Shown: in pieces, positions 35,216 to 44,587 of the stretch
Position numbering within the stretch: the first letter of the stretch is position 1
How the letters are laid out: every line of letters begins with the position of its first letter
Assembly: GCA_049316905.1 (NCBI GenBank)
Contig: JBMOJH010000005.1
Span: 1-64,000 of the forward strand
Origin: CAIPVR01 sp049316905
GTDB taxonomy: Bacteria > Actinomycetota > Acidimicrobiia > Acidimicrobiales > Microtrichaceae
DNA length: 64,000 nucleotides
Reading direction: 5' to 3'
Translations under genes and position numbers: made by a program
The notes under the pieces: generated by a model
What the model was told of the DNA's origin: nothing
What the model saw: only the letters and a program-made list of their open reading frames with translations
The model's database searches: none

Positions 35216-37027
35216 TCAGCCCAGCAGCTCCTCGGGCACGATGAGACCACGGCCGTCGCAGGTGTCGCACCGGTGCGCCACCGACTCGAGCAGGCCCTCG
35301 CCGATCCGCTTCCGGGTCATCTCCACGAGGCCCAGATCGGAGATGTTGAAGACCTGCGTGCGGGTCTTGTCCCGGGCCAGCGCCTCCCGGAAGGCCTTCA
35401 CGACCTTGTCCCGGTTCTCCTTGATCTCCATGTCGACGAAGTCGATCACGATGATCCCGCCGATGTCGCGGAGCCGCAGCTGGCGGGCGATCTCCTCGGC
35501 CGCCTCCAGGTTGTTGCGGAACACCGTCTCCTCCAGCGAGGAGGACCCGACGTTCCGGCCGGTGTTCACGTCGATGACCGTGAGGGCCTCGGTGTGCTCG
35601 ATGATCAGCGAGCCGCCCGACGGGAGCCAGACCTTGCGGTCGAGTGCCTTCGCGAGCTGCTCAGTCACGTGGAACCGCTCGAACAGCGGCAGGGGCTCCA
35701 CCGCCGGGTCGTAGTGCTGCACCCGGTCGGCGAGCGCCGGAGCCACCGCCTCCGCGTACTCCCGGATCTCCTCGTGGAGGGCCGGGTCGTCGATCATCAC
35801 CGCCCGGTACTCGGCGCTGAACTCCTCGCGGATGGTCCGCACGGCGAGCTCCGGCTCCCGGTAGATGAGGCCCGGGCGGTTCTGCTTGGCCGCCAGCGCC
35901 TCGATCTGCTCCCACTGGCGCACCAGCCGGGCCACGTCGCGCTCGATCTCGTCGGCCGTGACGTTCTCCGCGGCGGTCCGCACGATCACGCCGTGCTCCT
36001 TCGGCCGGGCCCGGTCGAGGATCTGGCGCAGGCGCTTGCGCTCGTCGTCGGGCAGCCGCTTGGAGATGCCGTAGGTGCTCGAGTTCGGCACCAGCACGAC
36101 GAAGCGGCCGGGCAACGACACCTCCTGGGTGAGCCGGGCGCCCTTGTGGGCGATCGGGTTCTTCGTCACCTGGCACAGGATCAGCTGGCGCGGCTTGAGC
36201 ACGTCCTCGATGCGCGGCGTGGCCCCCTTGGCCTCGACGTCCTCGGGGTCGTACTGCACGTCGCTCTGGTAGAGGACCGCGTTCTTCGGGGTGGCGATGT
36301 CGATGAACGCCGCCTCCATGCCCGGCAGCACGTTCTCCACCCGACCCACGTAGATGTTGCCGTGGATCTGGAACACGTCGTCGGCCGGGCGCGACACGAA
36401 GTGCTCCACGAGCGAACGCCCCTCGAGCACCGCGATGTGGGTCGCCTCGGGGGTGACGTGCACGTTCATCTGGTAGCGGCCGGTGGCCCGGCCCTTGCGC
36501 TGGCGACCGCGGCGACGCTCCAGCTCCGCCTCGTCGAGCTCCACCGGTTCCTCGTCGACGAGGACCGCCTCGACCGGCTTGGCGCCCTGGGGACGGTTGC
36601 CGCCACGGCGGCCGCCGCCACCCTGGTTGCCACCGCCCTGACCGCTGCCTGCCTGACCACCGCCCTGCCGGTTGCCGGTCTGGCCGTTCCCGCCCTGGCC
36701 GCCGCCACCCTGACCGCCGCCGCCACCGCCCCGGCGGCGACGCCGGCGGCGGTTCCGCGAGTTGCCGGAACCGGGCTGGCCAGAGCTCTGCTGACCGGAA
36801 CCCTGCTGGCCGGAACCCTGCTGGCCCTGGTTCTGCTGGCCGGCGCCGTCCGGGCGCGACCCGCCCCCCTTCCCGGGGGACGGGGCCGAGCCGGCGGGGG
36901 CCGGCCGGGAATCGCCGATCTGCGGCTTACTTTGCTGGGCGCCTCCCGGCGGTGCGGCGGTGCCGGCACCCTCCCCGGAGGGGCCCTCCCCGGCCGGGCG
37001 GCCGGGTGTGGACTCGGTGTTCGTCAT
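35216..37027 (-). CDS. rng: Ribonuclease E/G with disordered N-terminal region
   Basis: This 603-residue endoribonuclease cuts mRNA and rRNA precursors. The catalytic core (about residues 185-600) has an S1-like domain (NIYVGRVENVLPGMEAAFIDI), the metal-binding DVNTGR and DFVDM, and the CDTC zinc-link cysteines. The first roughly 180 residues are unstructured, rich in Gly, Gln, Ser and Asn, with a run of eight Arg and repeated GSGQQ units that come from a DNA tandem repeat near 36780-36840. In many bacteria the disordered arm is C-terminal. ATG 37027 follows AAGGGA by seven bases. Confidence 0.95.
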   Translation of the reverse strand: MTNTESTPGRPAGEGPSGEGAGTAAPPGGAQQSKPQIGDSRPAPAGSAPSPGKGGGSRPDGAGQQNQGQQGSGQQGSGQQSSGQPGSGNSRNRRRRRRRGGGGGGQGGGGQGGNGQTGNRQGGGQAGSGQGGGNQGGGGRRGGNRPQGAKPVEAVLVDEEPVELDEAELERRRGRQRKGRATGRYQMNVHVTPEATHIAVLEGRSLVEHFVSRPADDVFQIHGNIYVGRVENVLPGMEAAFIDIATPKNAVLYQSDVQYDPEDVEAKGATPRIEDVLKPRQLILCQVTKNPIAHKGARLTQEVSLPGRFVVLVPNSSTYGISKRLPDDERKRLRQILDRARPKEHGVIVRTAAENVTADEIERDVARLVRQWEQIEALAAKQNRPGLIYREPELAVRTIREEFSAEYRAVMIDDPALHEEIREYAEAVAPALADRVQHYDPAVEPLPLFERFHVTEQLAKALDRKVWLPSGGSLIIEHTEALTVIDVNTGRNVGSSSLEETVFRNNLEAAEEIARQLRLRDIGGIIVIDFVDMEIKENRDKVVKAFREALARDKTRTQVFNISDLGLVEMTRKRIGEGLLESVAHRCDTCDGRGLIVPEELLG

Positions 37028-37039
37028 GGGACGATCCCT

Positions 37040-37777
37040 TCATGAGGCACGCTCCACGGCGTGCGGGGACGGCGCGGCGAGCTCGATGGGCTCGCGGCGG
37101 ACGCCGTCGTGAGTGATCCATTGGTGCGTCCGGAGCACCCGGGCCTCGGCACAGGCCTCGGCCCCGGGACCCGGTGACGGGCACCGTGCCCCGAGTGCGG
37201 CCAGGAACTCGGCCGGGCGGACGCTGCGAGGTTTGGTGCCGAGCTCCACGCGGAGCCGGGCACCGTAGGAGGTGGCCTCCGTGGACAGGTCCAGGAGGAG
37301 CGGCCGCAGGTCCTCGCGCACCTGCTTGCCCTTCCGTGTGATCTCCACCGGCAGCTCGTCGGCCGCCAGCAGTTCCTCCGCGGCGGCGATCAGCTCCGCC
37401 GACGGCGCGCCCGCCACCCGGAACTCCCAGGCGGAGGACGTGACCGATTCCTGCAGCGACATCGTGCCGGGGACCAGCTCCACCGCGGCGGTGGCGGTCA
37501 GCCCGTCCGGCAGGCACCCGCTGAGCAGGGCCGGGACCTCGTGGGTGGCCGGTCGCGGCGCGGCCGGGACGAGGTCCACGTCGAGGTACTCCGCGAATGA
37601 CTCGTGGCCGACCGACAGCGCCAGGCCGAAGTGCAGCCGGGCGTGCGGCGAGAAGCCCTCGCTGTAGGCCACCGGCAGGCCGGCACGGCGGACCGCCCGC
37701 TCGAGCACCCGGGCCACGTCGCGGTGCGACAGGAACCGGACCTTGCCCAGCTTCTCGTAGCGGATCCGCAGCCGCAT
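37040..37777 (-). CDS. DUF2344 (TIGR03936) protein, partner of radical SAM protein
   Basis: This 245-residue protein begins MRLRIRYEKLGKVRFLSHRD and has YSEGFSPHARLHFG, which are hallmarks of the DUF2344 family that accompanies, or is fused to, the radical SAM gene before it. The ATG overlaps the radical SAM stop (ATGA), and the gene ends 12 bases before rng. The conserved neighbourhood with rng and rplU suggests a link to RNA or ribosome modification. The reaction is not known to me. Confidence 0.85.
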   Translation of the reverse strand: MRLRIRYEKLGKVRFLSHRDVARVLERAVRRAGLPVAYSEGFSPHARLHFGLALSVGHESFAEYLDVDLVPAAPRPATHEVPALLSGCLPDGLTATAAVELVPGTMSLQESVTSSAWEFRVAGAPSAELIAAAEELLAADELPVEITRKGKQVREDLRPLLLDLSTEATSYGARLRVELGTKPRSVRPAEFLAALGARCPSPGPGAEACAEARVLRTHQWITHDGVRREPIELAAPSPHAVERAS

Positions 37778-39771
37778 CAGGTCGCCGCCAACGGCTCGGT
37801 CCGTCGCCCCAGTTCCACGGGCACGGCGGCGGTCAGGTCCTGTCCGGTGCCCTGGCTTCCGCCCGCGGGCGGCGTGGCGGAGGCCACGATGTGCTCGATG
37901 CCGTAGCCCGTGCAGGCCCCGCAGTCGTAGCAGGGGGTCCACCGGCAGTCGGGAAGGCCCACCTCGGCGAGCGCGTCCTGCCAGTCCTGCCAGAGGAAGT
38001 CCTGGTGGAGGCCGGCGGACAGGTGCGACCACGGGAGCACCTCGTCCTCGGTGCGGTGACGGTGCACGTACCAGTCGACCGACAGCCCGTGGGCGGCCAT
38101 GGCCTCCTCCCAGAGGTCAAGGCGGAAGCACTCCGACCACTCCTGGAAGGTCCCGCCGCGGCGCCAGACCTCCTCCACCACCGGCCCGAGCCGGCGGTCA
38201 CCGCGGCTCAGCAGGCCCTCCGCGAGGGTGGCGCGTGGGTCGTGCCACTTCATCTGCACGCCCCGGTGGCGCTTCACGTCGTCGCGGAGCAGGTGGATCT
38301 TGCGCTGGAGCTCCACCACGGTGTTCTGGCCGAACCACTGGAACGGCGTGAACGGCTTGGGCACGAAGCCGCCGACCGACACGGTCACCGACGGGCTCCG
38401 CTGGTGGGTGCGGCCCAGTTCCACGCAGTTGCGGGCCAGCTCGGCGATGCCGAGGGTGTCCTCGTCGGTCTCGGTGGGGAGCCCGGTGAGGAAGTAGAGC
38501 TTCACCCGGCGCCAGCCCTGCGAGTACGCCGCCTCCACCGCCCCGTAGAGGTCCTCCTCGCGGATCAGCTTGTTGATCACCTGCCGCATCCGCCAGGTGC
38601 CGGCCTCCGGGGCGAAGGTCAGCCCGGTGCGCCGGCCCTTCTGCAATTCGGCCGCGATCGCCACGCCGAACGCGTCGACCCGCAGCGACGGCAGGCTCAC
38701 CGACACCTGCCCGCAGGCGTCGCCCTGGCCGTTCTCGTCCACCAGCCCGCCGACCACGTCCGCGATCCCGGAGAAGTCGGCGGTGGAGAGCGACGTGAGG
38801 GCCACCTCGTCGTAGCCGGTTCGGCGCAGGCCCTCCTGCACCATCGTGCGCACCTGCTCCGCCGGACGCTCGCGCACCGGGCGGGTGATCATCCCGGCCT
38901 GGCAGAACCGGCACCCGCGCGTGCAGCCCCGGAACACCTCGACGTTCAGCCGGTCGTGCACCACCTCGGTGAGCGGGACCAGCTGCTCGCGGGGGTAGGG
39001 CCACTCCGCGAGGTCCGCGATGGTCCGCTTCTCCACCAGGTCGGGCGCCTCGGGCCACCGGGGCGTGATCGCCACCAGCCGCTCGGCCTCGTAGGTCACC
39101 TCGTAGGCGGCCGGCACGTACACGCCCGGGACCCCGGCCAACGCACGGAGCACGTCCTCGCGCCGGCCGCGACCACCGGCCTTCCACGCCCGCACCACCT
39201 CGGTGATCTCGCCGACGACCTCCTCGCCGTCGCCGAGCACCACGAGGTCGACGAAGTCGGCAACGGGCTCCGGGTTGTAGGTGCAGTGCCCGCCGACCGC
39301 CACCAGCGGGTGCGCGGCGGTGCGCTCGACGGCCCGGACCGGCACGCCGGCGAGGTCGATCATGTTGAGCAGGTTCGTGTAGGTCAGCTCGGCCGACAGG
39401 TTGAACGCGAGCAGGTCGAACGCACCGGCCGGCCGGTGCGACTCCACGCTGAACAGCGGCAGGCCCTCCGCCCGCAGTTCCGCCTCCAGGTCCACCCACG
39501 GGGCGTAGGCCCGTTCGGCGACGGCGTCGTGGCGCTCGTTGAGCAGCTCCCGCAGGATCTGCAGGCCCTGGTTCGGGAGGCCGATCTCGTAGGTGTCGGG
39601 GTACGACAGCAGCCACGACACGGGCCCGCCGGGCACCCGGGAGGTCCAGTCCGGCGTTCCGGAACCGTCCTCACCGCCGATGTAGCGGGCCGGGCGCTGC
39701 ACCCGTGGCAGGAGGGGCTCCAGGCGGTCCCAGATGTTGGCGGCGCCGGAGGAGGCCTCGTGGACGGACAT
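37777..39771 (-). CDS. Radical SAM protein, TIGR03960 type with B12-binding-like N-terminus
   Basis: This 664-residue protein has the radical SAM cluster CTRGCRFC (near residue 287). A preceding domain (about residues 40-220, SYPDTYEIGLPNQGLQIL and GGHCTYNPEP) resembles B12-binding folds. The C-terminal region has CYDCGACTGYG, possibly a second metal or cluster site. It matches the TIGR03960 group that occurs with DUF2344 proteins. ATG 39771 follows a TAGACT -10 box by nine bases, so it heads a unit that runs into DUF2344, rng, rplU and rpmA. Confidence 0.87.
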   Translation of the reverse strand: MSVHEASSGAANIWDRLEPLLPRVQRPARYIGGEDGSGTPDWTSRVPGGPVSWLLSYPDTYEIGLPNQGLQILRELLNERHDAVAERAYAPWVDLEAELRAEGLPLFSVESHRPAGAFDLLAFNLSAELTYTNLLNMIDLAGVPVRAVERTAAHPLVAVGGHCTYNPEPVADFVDLVVLGDGEEVVGEITEVVRAWKAGGRGRREDVLRALAGVPGVYVPAAYEVTYEAERLVAITPRWPEAPDLVEKRTIADLAEWPYPREQLVPLTEVVHDRLNVEVFRGCTRGCRFCQAGMITRPVRERPAEQVRTMVQEGLRRTGYDEVALTSLSTADFSGIADVVGGLVDENGQGDACGQVSVSLPSLRVDAFGVAIAAELQKGRRTGLTFAPEAGTWRMRQVINKLIREEDLYGAVEAAYSQGWRRVKLYFLTGLPTETDEDTLGIAELARNCVELGRTHQRSPSVTVSVGGFVPKPFTPFQWFGQNTVVELQRKIHLLRDDVKRHRGVQMKWHDPRATLAEGLLSRGDRRLGPVVEEVWRRGGTFQEWSECFRLDLWEEAMAAHGLSVDWYVHRHRTEDEVLPWSHLSAGLHQDFLWQDWQDALAEVGLPDCRWTPCYDCGACTGYGIEHIVASATPPAGGSQGTGQDLTAAVPVELGRRTEPLAAT

Positions 39772-39780
39772 GACCGGGGC

Positions 39781-39786
39781 AGTCTA
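39781..39786 (-). promoter_or_regulatory. -10 box of the radical SAM-DUF2344-rng unit
   Basis: TAGACT on the minus strand is nine bases before ATG 39771. Confidence 0.4.
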
Positions 39787-39864
39787 CCGATGCCCCTGCG
39801 ACCGGACCGAAACCCCCACGGCGTGCACCGGACACCTCCCGTTCAACGACCCACGGAGTGCCCA

Positions 39865-39882
39865 CCCGCCGCAGGCGGCGGG
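39865..39882 (-). terminator. Hairpin after rodA
   Basis: CCCGCCG and CGGCGGG pair around a CAGG loop, directly after the rodA stop. It probably ends the mreB-rodA unit. Confidence 0.45.
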
Positions 39883-39887
39883 ACCGG

Positions 39888-41012
39888 TCAGTTGAAGCGG
39901 TGCATGTGGACGGACTGCACCAGACCCACGGCCGTGAACGACACGAGGAGCGAGGAACCCCCGTACGACACGAAAGGCAATGGAATGCCCGTCACGGGCA
40001 TGATCCCGAGCGTCATGCCCACGTTCTCGAAGATGTGGAACAGGAACATGCACAGGATGCCCACGCAGAGCAGCATCCCGAGCTCGTCGGAGGCCAGCTG
40101 CGCGGTCCGCCACATGCGCCACACGATCACCCCGAGCAGCAGCACCAGCGCCCCGGCGCCAACGAAGCCGAGCTCCTCGCCGGCCACCGTGAAGATGAAG
40201 TCGGTCTGTTGCTCCGGGACGTAGCCGCCCCGCGTCTGCGGCCCCTGGGTGAAGCCGTAGCCCGTGAGCCCCCCGGAGCCGATCGCCTTCTGGGCCTGGT
40301 CCACGTTGTACGACTGCCCGGTGGGCGACACGAACGACGTGAGGCGGTCCTTCTGGTACTGGTCCAGGGTGCCGGAGTTCAGGATCCCGAGCACCGCCAC
40401 CACACCGAGCAGGACCAGCACCCCGAGGTAGCGGAGCCGCACGCCGGCGACCACGAGCATCCCCATCGCGATCACGATGAACACGAGCGCGGAGCCGAGG
40501 TCGGGCTGCAGCAGCGTGATGCCCATCGGCGCGCCGAGGAGCGCCAGCGCGATGCCGAGCCGTCGCAGGTCCACCCGGTCCACGGAACCGAGGTAGGCCG
40601 CCACCGCGAGGATCGTGGCCAGCTTGGCGAACTCGGCGGGCTGCAGGGAGATGAAGCCGAACCGGTACCAGCCCTTGGTGCCGTTGATGGTGGCGCCCAG
40701 CGGCGTGAGCACACCCAACAGCATCACCAACGACACCGCGTAGATGGCCTGCCACCAGTCCGCGATTCGCCGGTAGTCCACCAGCGAGAGACCCATCATG
40801 ATCGCGATGCCGACCACGGCGAACATGCCCTGGCGGAGCACGAAGCCGGTGCCGTCGGGGAAGCGCCGCGTGGCGCTGTAGACCATCGCCAGACCCAGCA
40901 GCAGCACGAGGCCCACCGCGGCCATCAGGATCACGTCGACGTGGCGCCAGGGCGCGGTCAGGTCACGGGCACGGAAACTCCGCCGGTCGGTGCTCGGCAC
41001 GGCGCGCAGCAT
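39888..41012 (-). CDS. rodA: Peptidoglycan glycosyltransferase RodA (SEDS)
   Basis: This 374-residue SEDS protein polymerises glycan strands for lateral wall growth. It has about ten transmembrane segments and family motifs WYRFGFISLQPAEFAKLA, LLQPDLGSA, TDFIFTVAGEELGF and the end GIPLPFVSYGGSSLL. The ATG overlaps the mrdA stop (ATGA), so it is made in step with its partner PBP2. Confidence 0.96.
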   Translation of the reverse strand: MLRAVPSTDRRSFRARDLTAPWRHVDVILMAAVGLVLLLGLAMVYSATRRFPDGTGFVLRQGMFAVVGIAIMMGLSLVDYRRIADWWQAIYAVSLVMLLGVLTPLGATINGTKGWYRFGFISLQPAEFAKLATILAVAAYLGSVDRVDLRRLGIALALLGAPMGITLLQPDLGSALVFIVIAMGMLVVAGVRLRYLGVLVLLGVVAVLGILNSGTLDQYQKDRLTSFVSPTGQSYNVDQAQKAIGSGGLTGYGFTQGPQTRGGYVPEQQTDFIFTVAGEELGFVGAGALVLLLGVIVWRMWRTAQLASDELGMLLCVGILCMFLFHIFENVGMTLGIMPVTGIPLPFVSYGGSSLLVSFTAVGLVQSVHMHRFN

Positions 41013-43144
41013 CAGCCCGGTCCCCCGCTGCCCACGTCACGGCTGCTCGCCGCGTCCGCCGCGGCCACCGCCTGGTCGCACAGGGCCCGCGACGCCACCG
41101 GGCACGCCGCCGGCAGCTGGCCCTTGCTGGCCGGCGCGAGGACCCGGAACGCGAGGGGCGCGGCGACATCCCCGCCGAAGCCGGCCTCCGGGATCACCAC
41201 CGAGATCGCGTACTGGGGCACCGCGCCGGGCTGGGCAGGGCCCCACCCGGCGAAGAGGGCGGAGTCGGCCTTGCCCACCACCTGCGAGGTGCCGGTCTTG
41301 CCCGCGACGGGCCAGGCCGTGGGACTCGCGCGCCATGACTTGGACGCCGTGCCGTCGCCCTGCTGGGTCACGCCCACGAGGCCCTTCACCACGCGGTCGT
41401 AGAAGTCCTGGGGCAGGTCCACGCGGCCGAGCTCGTCGGGCTCCACCTGCTTCACCACCTCGAAGTTGCCGGGCTCCCCCGGCGGCTTCGTGGGGTCGAC
41501 CACCCGGGTGACCTTGGCGACCACCTGGGGCCGGTAGCGAACACCGTCGTTGGCGATGGTGGCGTAGAGCTCCGCGAGCTGCAGCGGGGTGACGAGCACG
41601 TCGCCCTGACCGATCGCGGTGATCACGTTGTCGCCGGTGAACCAGTCACCGGTGACGAAGGCGCCGGGGTTCTTCGCGTACGCCTCCTTGCGGTTCGCAG
41701 GGGTGGGGATCCGACCCGGGGTCTCGCCCGGGAGCGCGATGCCGGTACGCGACCCGAGGCCCATGTCGCGGGCCGCGTCCTGGATCGGTGTCTCACCCCA
41801 GTTGGAGCGGTTGATCCAGAACATCTCGCCGAGGCGGTAGTAGTAGACGTCCGACGACACGGTCAGCGAGCGGGCGAGGTCCACGCTCCCGTGCGCGGTG
41901 CGCCCCGCGTTCTGGAACTCGCACGCCTTGCCCTTGCAGCCCTGGAGCTTGAACACCCCGCCGTCGGCCACCACCTCGTTGCCCGGACCGATGGCCCCGG
42001 TGCGCCAGCCGGCCAGCGCGGTCACCGGCTTGAACGTCGAACCGGGCGCGTACGCGCCCTGCAAGGCCCAGTTGAACAGCGGGCGACCGCTCGCCGGGTC
42101 GTTGAGCTGGGTCCACAGGTCCGACGAGATGCCGTTCACGAGGATCGACGGGTCGTAGCCCGGGTACGAGGCCATCGCGAGCACCTGGCCGGTGGTCGGC
42201 TCGAGGACCACGACCGACCCCTGGGGCGCGTTCTTGCGGTAGCCCTCCTTGGTGAGCCCTCCCCGCACGCTGCGCACCTTCGCCTCGAGCAGGCGTTCCG
42301 CGTGGGCCTGCAGGTCGATGTCGATGCTCAGCCAGACGTCGTCGCCGGACACCGGGTCGGTGTTCTTGACCACGTCGATGAGGTCACCCCGGGCGTTCAC
42401 CTCGATCGTGCGCTTGCCCGGGACGGCCCGGAGGTAGCTCTCGTAGGCGCGCTCCACCCCGCCCTTGCCGATCGTGTCGCCCGGTTGGTAGGGCTTCGGC
42501 GGCAGGCCCGGCACGGTGGTGACGGTGCTCGGCGGAACGGTCGAGGTGGTGGTGCCCGGCACCGACGGCGGCGTGCCGCCGCGAGCGACGAGCTCCTCCT
42601 CGTTGATCTCCCCCACGTAGCCCACGATCTGCGCGGCGAGCTGGCCGTAGGGGTACGAACGGATGGTGCGACGCTCGACCACCACGCCGGGGAACCGCTC
42701 GGCCCGCTCGGCGAGGAACAGCTCGACGTTCTCCGGCACGTCCTCTGCGATGGGGACGTACTCCTGCGGCGCGTAGCGCTTGTCCTCATAGCGCTTCTGG
42801 ACGGTGCCCAGCTTGGTGGGCACCCCGAGCGAGGTGAGGGTGTCGGCGAGGTCCGCGAACTCCGCCTCGCGCCGCTCGTCGGTGAGCTTGCGGATCGGCT
42901 CCCGGTCGAGCGCCACCACGATCGACGTGCGGTTGTCGACCAGCACCTTGCCGTTGCGGTCGAGGATCCGGCCGCGCGGCCCCTCCTCGTTGATGACGCG
43001 CAGACGGTTGGACGCGGACTCCACCTCGAAGCGCTGGCGGTCGATGCCCTGCAGGAACCACAGCCGCACGAACAGGGCGAGGAACAGCGAGAGCGCCACG
43101 ATGCCGAGGGCGCTGAGGCGCACCTGCGTGGAGTCGGTGTCCAT
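41012..43144 (-). CDS. mrdA: Penicillin-binding protein 2 (transpeptidase)
   Basis: This 710-residue class B penicillin-binding protein cross-links peptidoglycan with RodA. It has one N-terminal membrane anchor, the dimerisation domain (RGRILDRNGKVLVDN), and the transpeptidase motifs STFK (near residue 368), SSD (in SVSSDVYYY order) and KTGTS (near 616). Near residue 200 is a Thr/Pro/Val-rich insert (GTTTSTVPPSTVTTVPG) in the head domain that looks like a flexible loop. ATG 43144 lies 75 bases after mreD. Confidence 0.96.
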   Translation of the reverse strand: MDTDSTQVRLSALGIVALSLFLALFVRLWFLQGIDRQRFEVESASNRLRVINEEGPRGRILDRNGKVLVDNRTSIVVALDREPIRKLTDERREAEFADLADTLTSLGVPTKLGTVQKRYEDKRYAPQEYVPIAEDVPENVELFLAERAERFPGVVVERRTIRSYPYGQLAAQIVGYVGEINEEELVARGGTPPSVPGTTTSTVPPSTVTTVPGLPPKPYQPGDTIGKGGVERAYESYLRAVPGKRTIEVNARGDLIDVVKNTDPVSGDDVWLSIDIDLQAHAERLLEAKVRSVRGGLTKEGYRKNAPQGSVVVLEPTTGQVLAMASYPGYDPSILVNGISSDLWTQLNDPASGRPLFNWALQGAYAPGSTFKPVTALAGWRTGAIGPGNEVVADGGVFKLQGCKGKACEFQNAGRTAHGSVDLARSLTVSSDVYYYRLGEMFWINRSNWGETPIQDAARDMGLGSRTGIALPGETPGRIPTPANRKEAYAKNPGAFVTGDWFTGDNVITAIGQGDVLVTPLQLAELYATIANDGVRYRPQVVAKVTRVVDPTKPPGEPGNFEVVKQVEPDELGRVDLPQDFYDRVVKGLVGVTQQGDGTASKSWRASPTAWPVAGKTGTSQVVGKADSALFAGWGPAQPGAVPQYAISVVIPEAGFGGDVAAPLAFRVLAPASKGQLPAACPVASRALCDQAVAAADAASSRDVGSGGPG

Positions 43145-43219
43145 CAGTCGCGGCGGGCGGTGGTGGGTCGGACGGTCGGGCGGTTCACGGGTGCTGCGGC
43201 GCTCTCGGTGCGGGTGGGG

Positions 43220-43729
43220 TCAGCGGAGGCGGGCGGGCACCGGCGACTGCTCCGCCCAGCGGCACAGGGCCAGGGTGGGCAGGGCCAGCACTCCGTTGAC
43301 CAGCGAGACGATACCGACCACGGTCAGCAGGCGGGGGTCGGACAATGTGCGCTGTCCCAGCAACTGGCCGAGCACCGCGTAGGTGATCATGCCCAGGGCG
43401 CTCGCGAGGGTGCACATGGTCACGCTGATCCAGCGGGCCGGGCGCACGACCGTGTCGCCCGCAGTGCCTGCCACGTAGCCGGTCACCGCGAAGGCCAGCG
43501 CGGCCACGCCGAAGCGGCCGGGGAGGAACAGGTCGGCCACGAGCCCGCACGCGAAGCCCACGCCGGCGCCCCGGCCGGGGCCGCCGACCAGTCCGGCGCA
43601 CACCGCGAGCAGCAGCAGCAGGTCGGGGTGCACACCCATGACCCGGAGGTCGTCGACGACCGTCACCTGCAGGACCGCGGCGACCGTGACCAGCGCCACC
43701 CAACGCCAGAGCGCGACGCCGTCGTTCAC
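43220..43729 (-). CDS. mreD: Rod-shape protein MreD
   Basis: This 169-residue membrane protein has about five hydrophobic segments and the family features HPDLLLLLAVCAGLVGGP and GFACGLVADLFLPGRFG. It bridges MreC and the RodA/PBP2 complex. It follows mreC by 16 bases on the same strand. Confidence 0.93.
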   Translation of the reverse strand: MNDGVALWRWVALVTVAAVLQVTVVDDLRVMGVHPDLLLLLAVCAGLVGGPGRGAGVGFACGLVADLFLPGRFGVAALAFAVTGYVAGTAGDTVVRPARWISVTMCTLASALGMITYAVLGQLLGQRTLSDPRLLTVVGIVSLVNGVLALPTLALCRWAEQSPVPARLR

Positions 43730-43745
43730 GGACCCACCACCCCGG

Positions 43746-44582
43746 TCACCTGGGGGGCTCCCACTTGAGCACCTGCACCACGTCGAGCTGGGAGAAGTCC
43801 ACGGCGTAGCGCACCTGCAGCAGCTGGGAGCGGGTGTTCTCGTCGGGGATCACCTTGTCCACGAGGCCGATCGGGATGTCGGGCGGCATCACGGAGTCGG
43901 ACAGGCCACTGGTGAGCACCGCCTCGCCCGGCTCCACCGGGTCGGCCAGCTCGATCCCCCGGTCCACGATGAAGCGGTCCGCGTCGCCCCCGCCGCGGCC
44001 CACGCCGAGGTCCTGGCTGGACGCGAGGCGCACGCCGATCACGAACGACGGGTCCGTGGCGAGCTGCACCACCGAACGGGTGCGGCTGACGCGGTCGAGA
44101 CGGCCGACGAGGCCCGCCGTGGTCACCACCGGCATGCCCTCCTTCAGCCCCGACGACGACCCCTTGTCGATCTCCAGGCGGTGGTCGGAGAAGTTCGAGA
44201 AGGGCCCCGAGGTCACCCGGGCCACCTGCGTCGGGAGATCGCGGACGAACCCGAGCTGCAACTGGTCGTTCAGCCGCTTCAACTGTTCCTCGGCGTTCGC
44301 TCCGGTGATCTCCTTGGCCCTGAGGCGGCCCAGCTCCTCGCGGAGGCGTCGGTTGCGCTCCTGCAGTTCGTCGTAGCCGGTCACCCCCTGCCACGCGTTC
44401 CGGAACGGGCTGGTGACCCAGTCCGCGGCACCCGACACCGGAGCGAACACGTCGGACGCGGTGTTGCGGGCACCGTCGAAGATCGGCACGCCCCGGGCGT
44501 CGAGGGTGATGAAGGTGACCGCCAGCAGGGTGAGCACCAACAACAGGTACCGGGAGCGGCGGCGGGTGGCGACCGTCCGCAC
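43746..44582 (-). CDS. mreC: Rod-shape protein MreC
   Basis: This 278-residue protein has one N-terminal transmembrane segment, a coiled coil (about residues 70-105, DELQERNRRLREELGRL) and the periplasmic beta domain (GSSSGLKEGMPVVTTAGLVG). GTG 44582 is five bases after the mreB stop, so translation is coupled. It scaffolds the elongasome. Confidence 0.94.
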   Translation of the reverse strand: MRTVATRRRSRYLLLVLTLLAVTFITLDARGVPIFDGARNTASDVFAPVSGAADWVTSPFRNAWQGVTGYDELQERNRRLREELGRLRAKEITGANAEEQLKRLNDQLQLGFVRDLPTQVARVTSGPFSNFSDHRLEIDKGSSSGLKEGMPVVTTAGLVGRLDRVSRTRSVVQLATDPSFVIGVRLASSQDLGVGRGGGDADRFIVDRGIELADPVEPGEAVLTSGLSDSVMPPDIPIGLVDKVIPDENTRSQLLQVRYAVDFSQLDVVQVLKWEPPR

Positions 44583-44587
44583 GTCGG

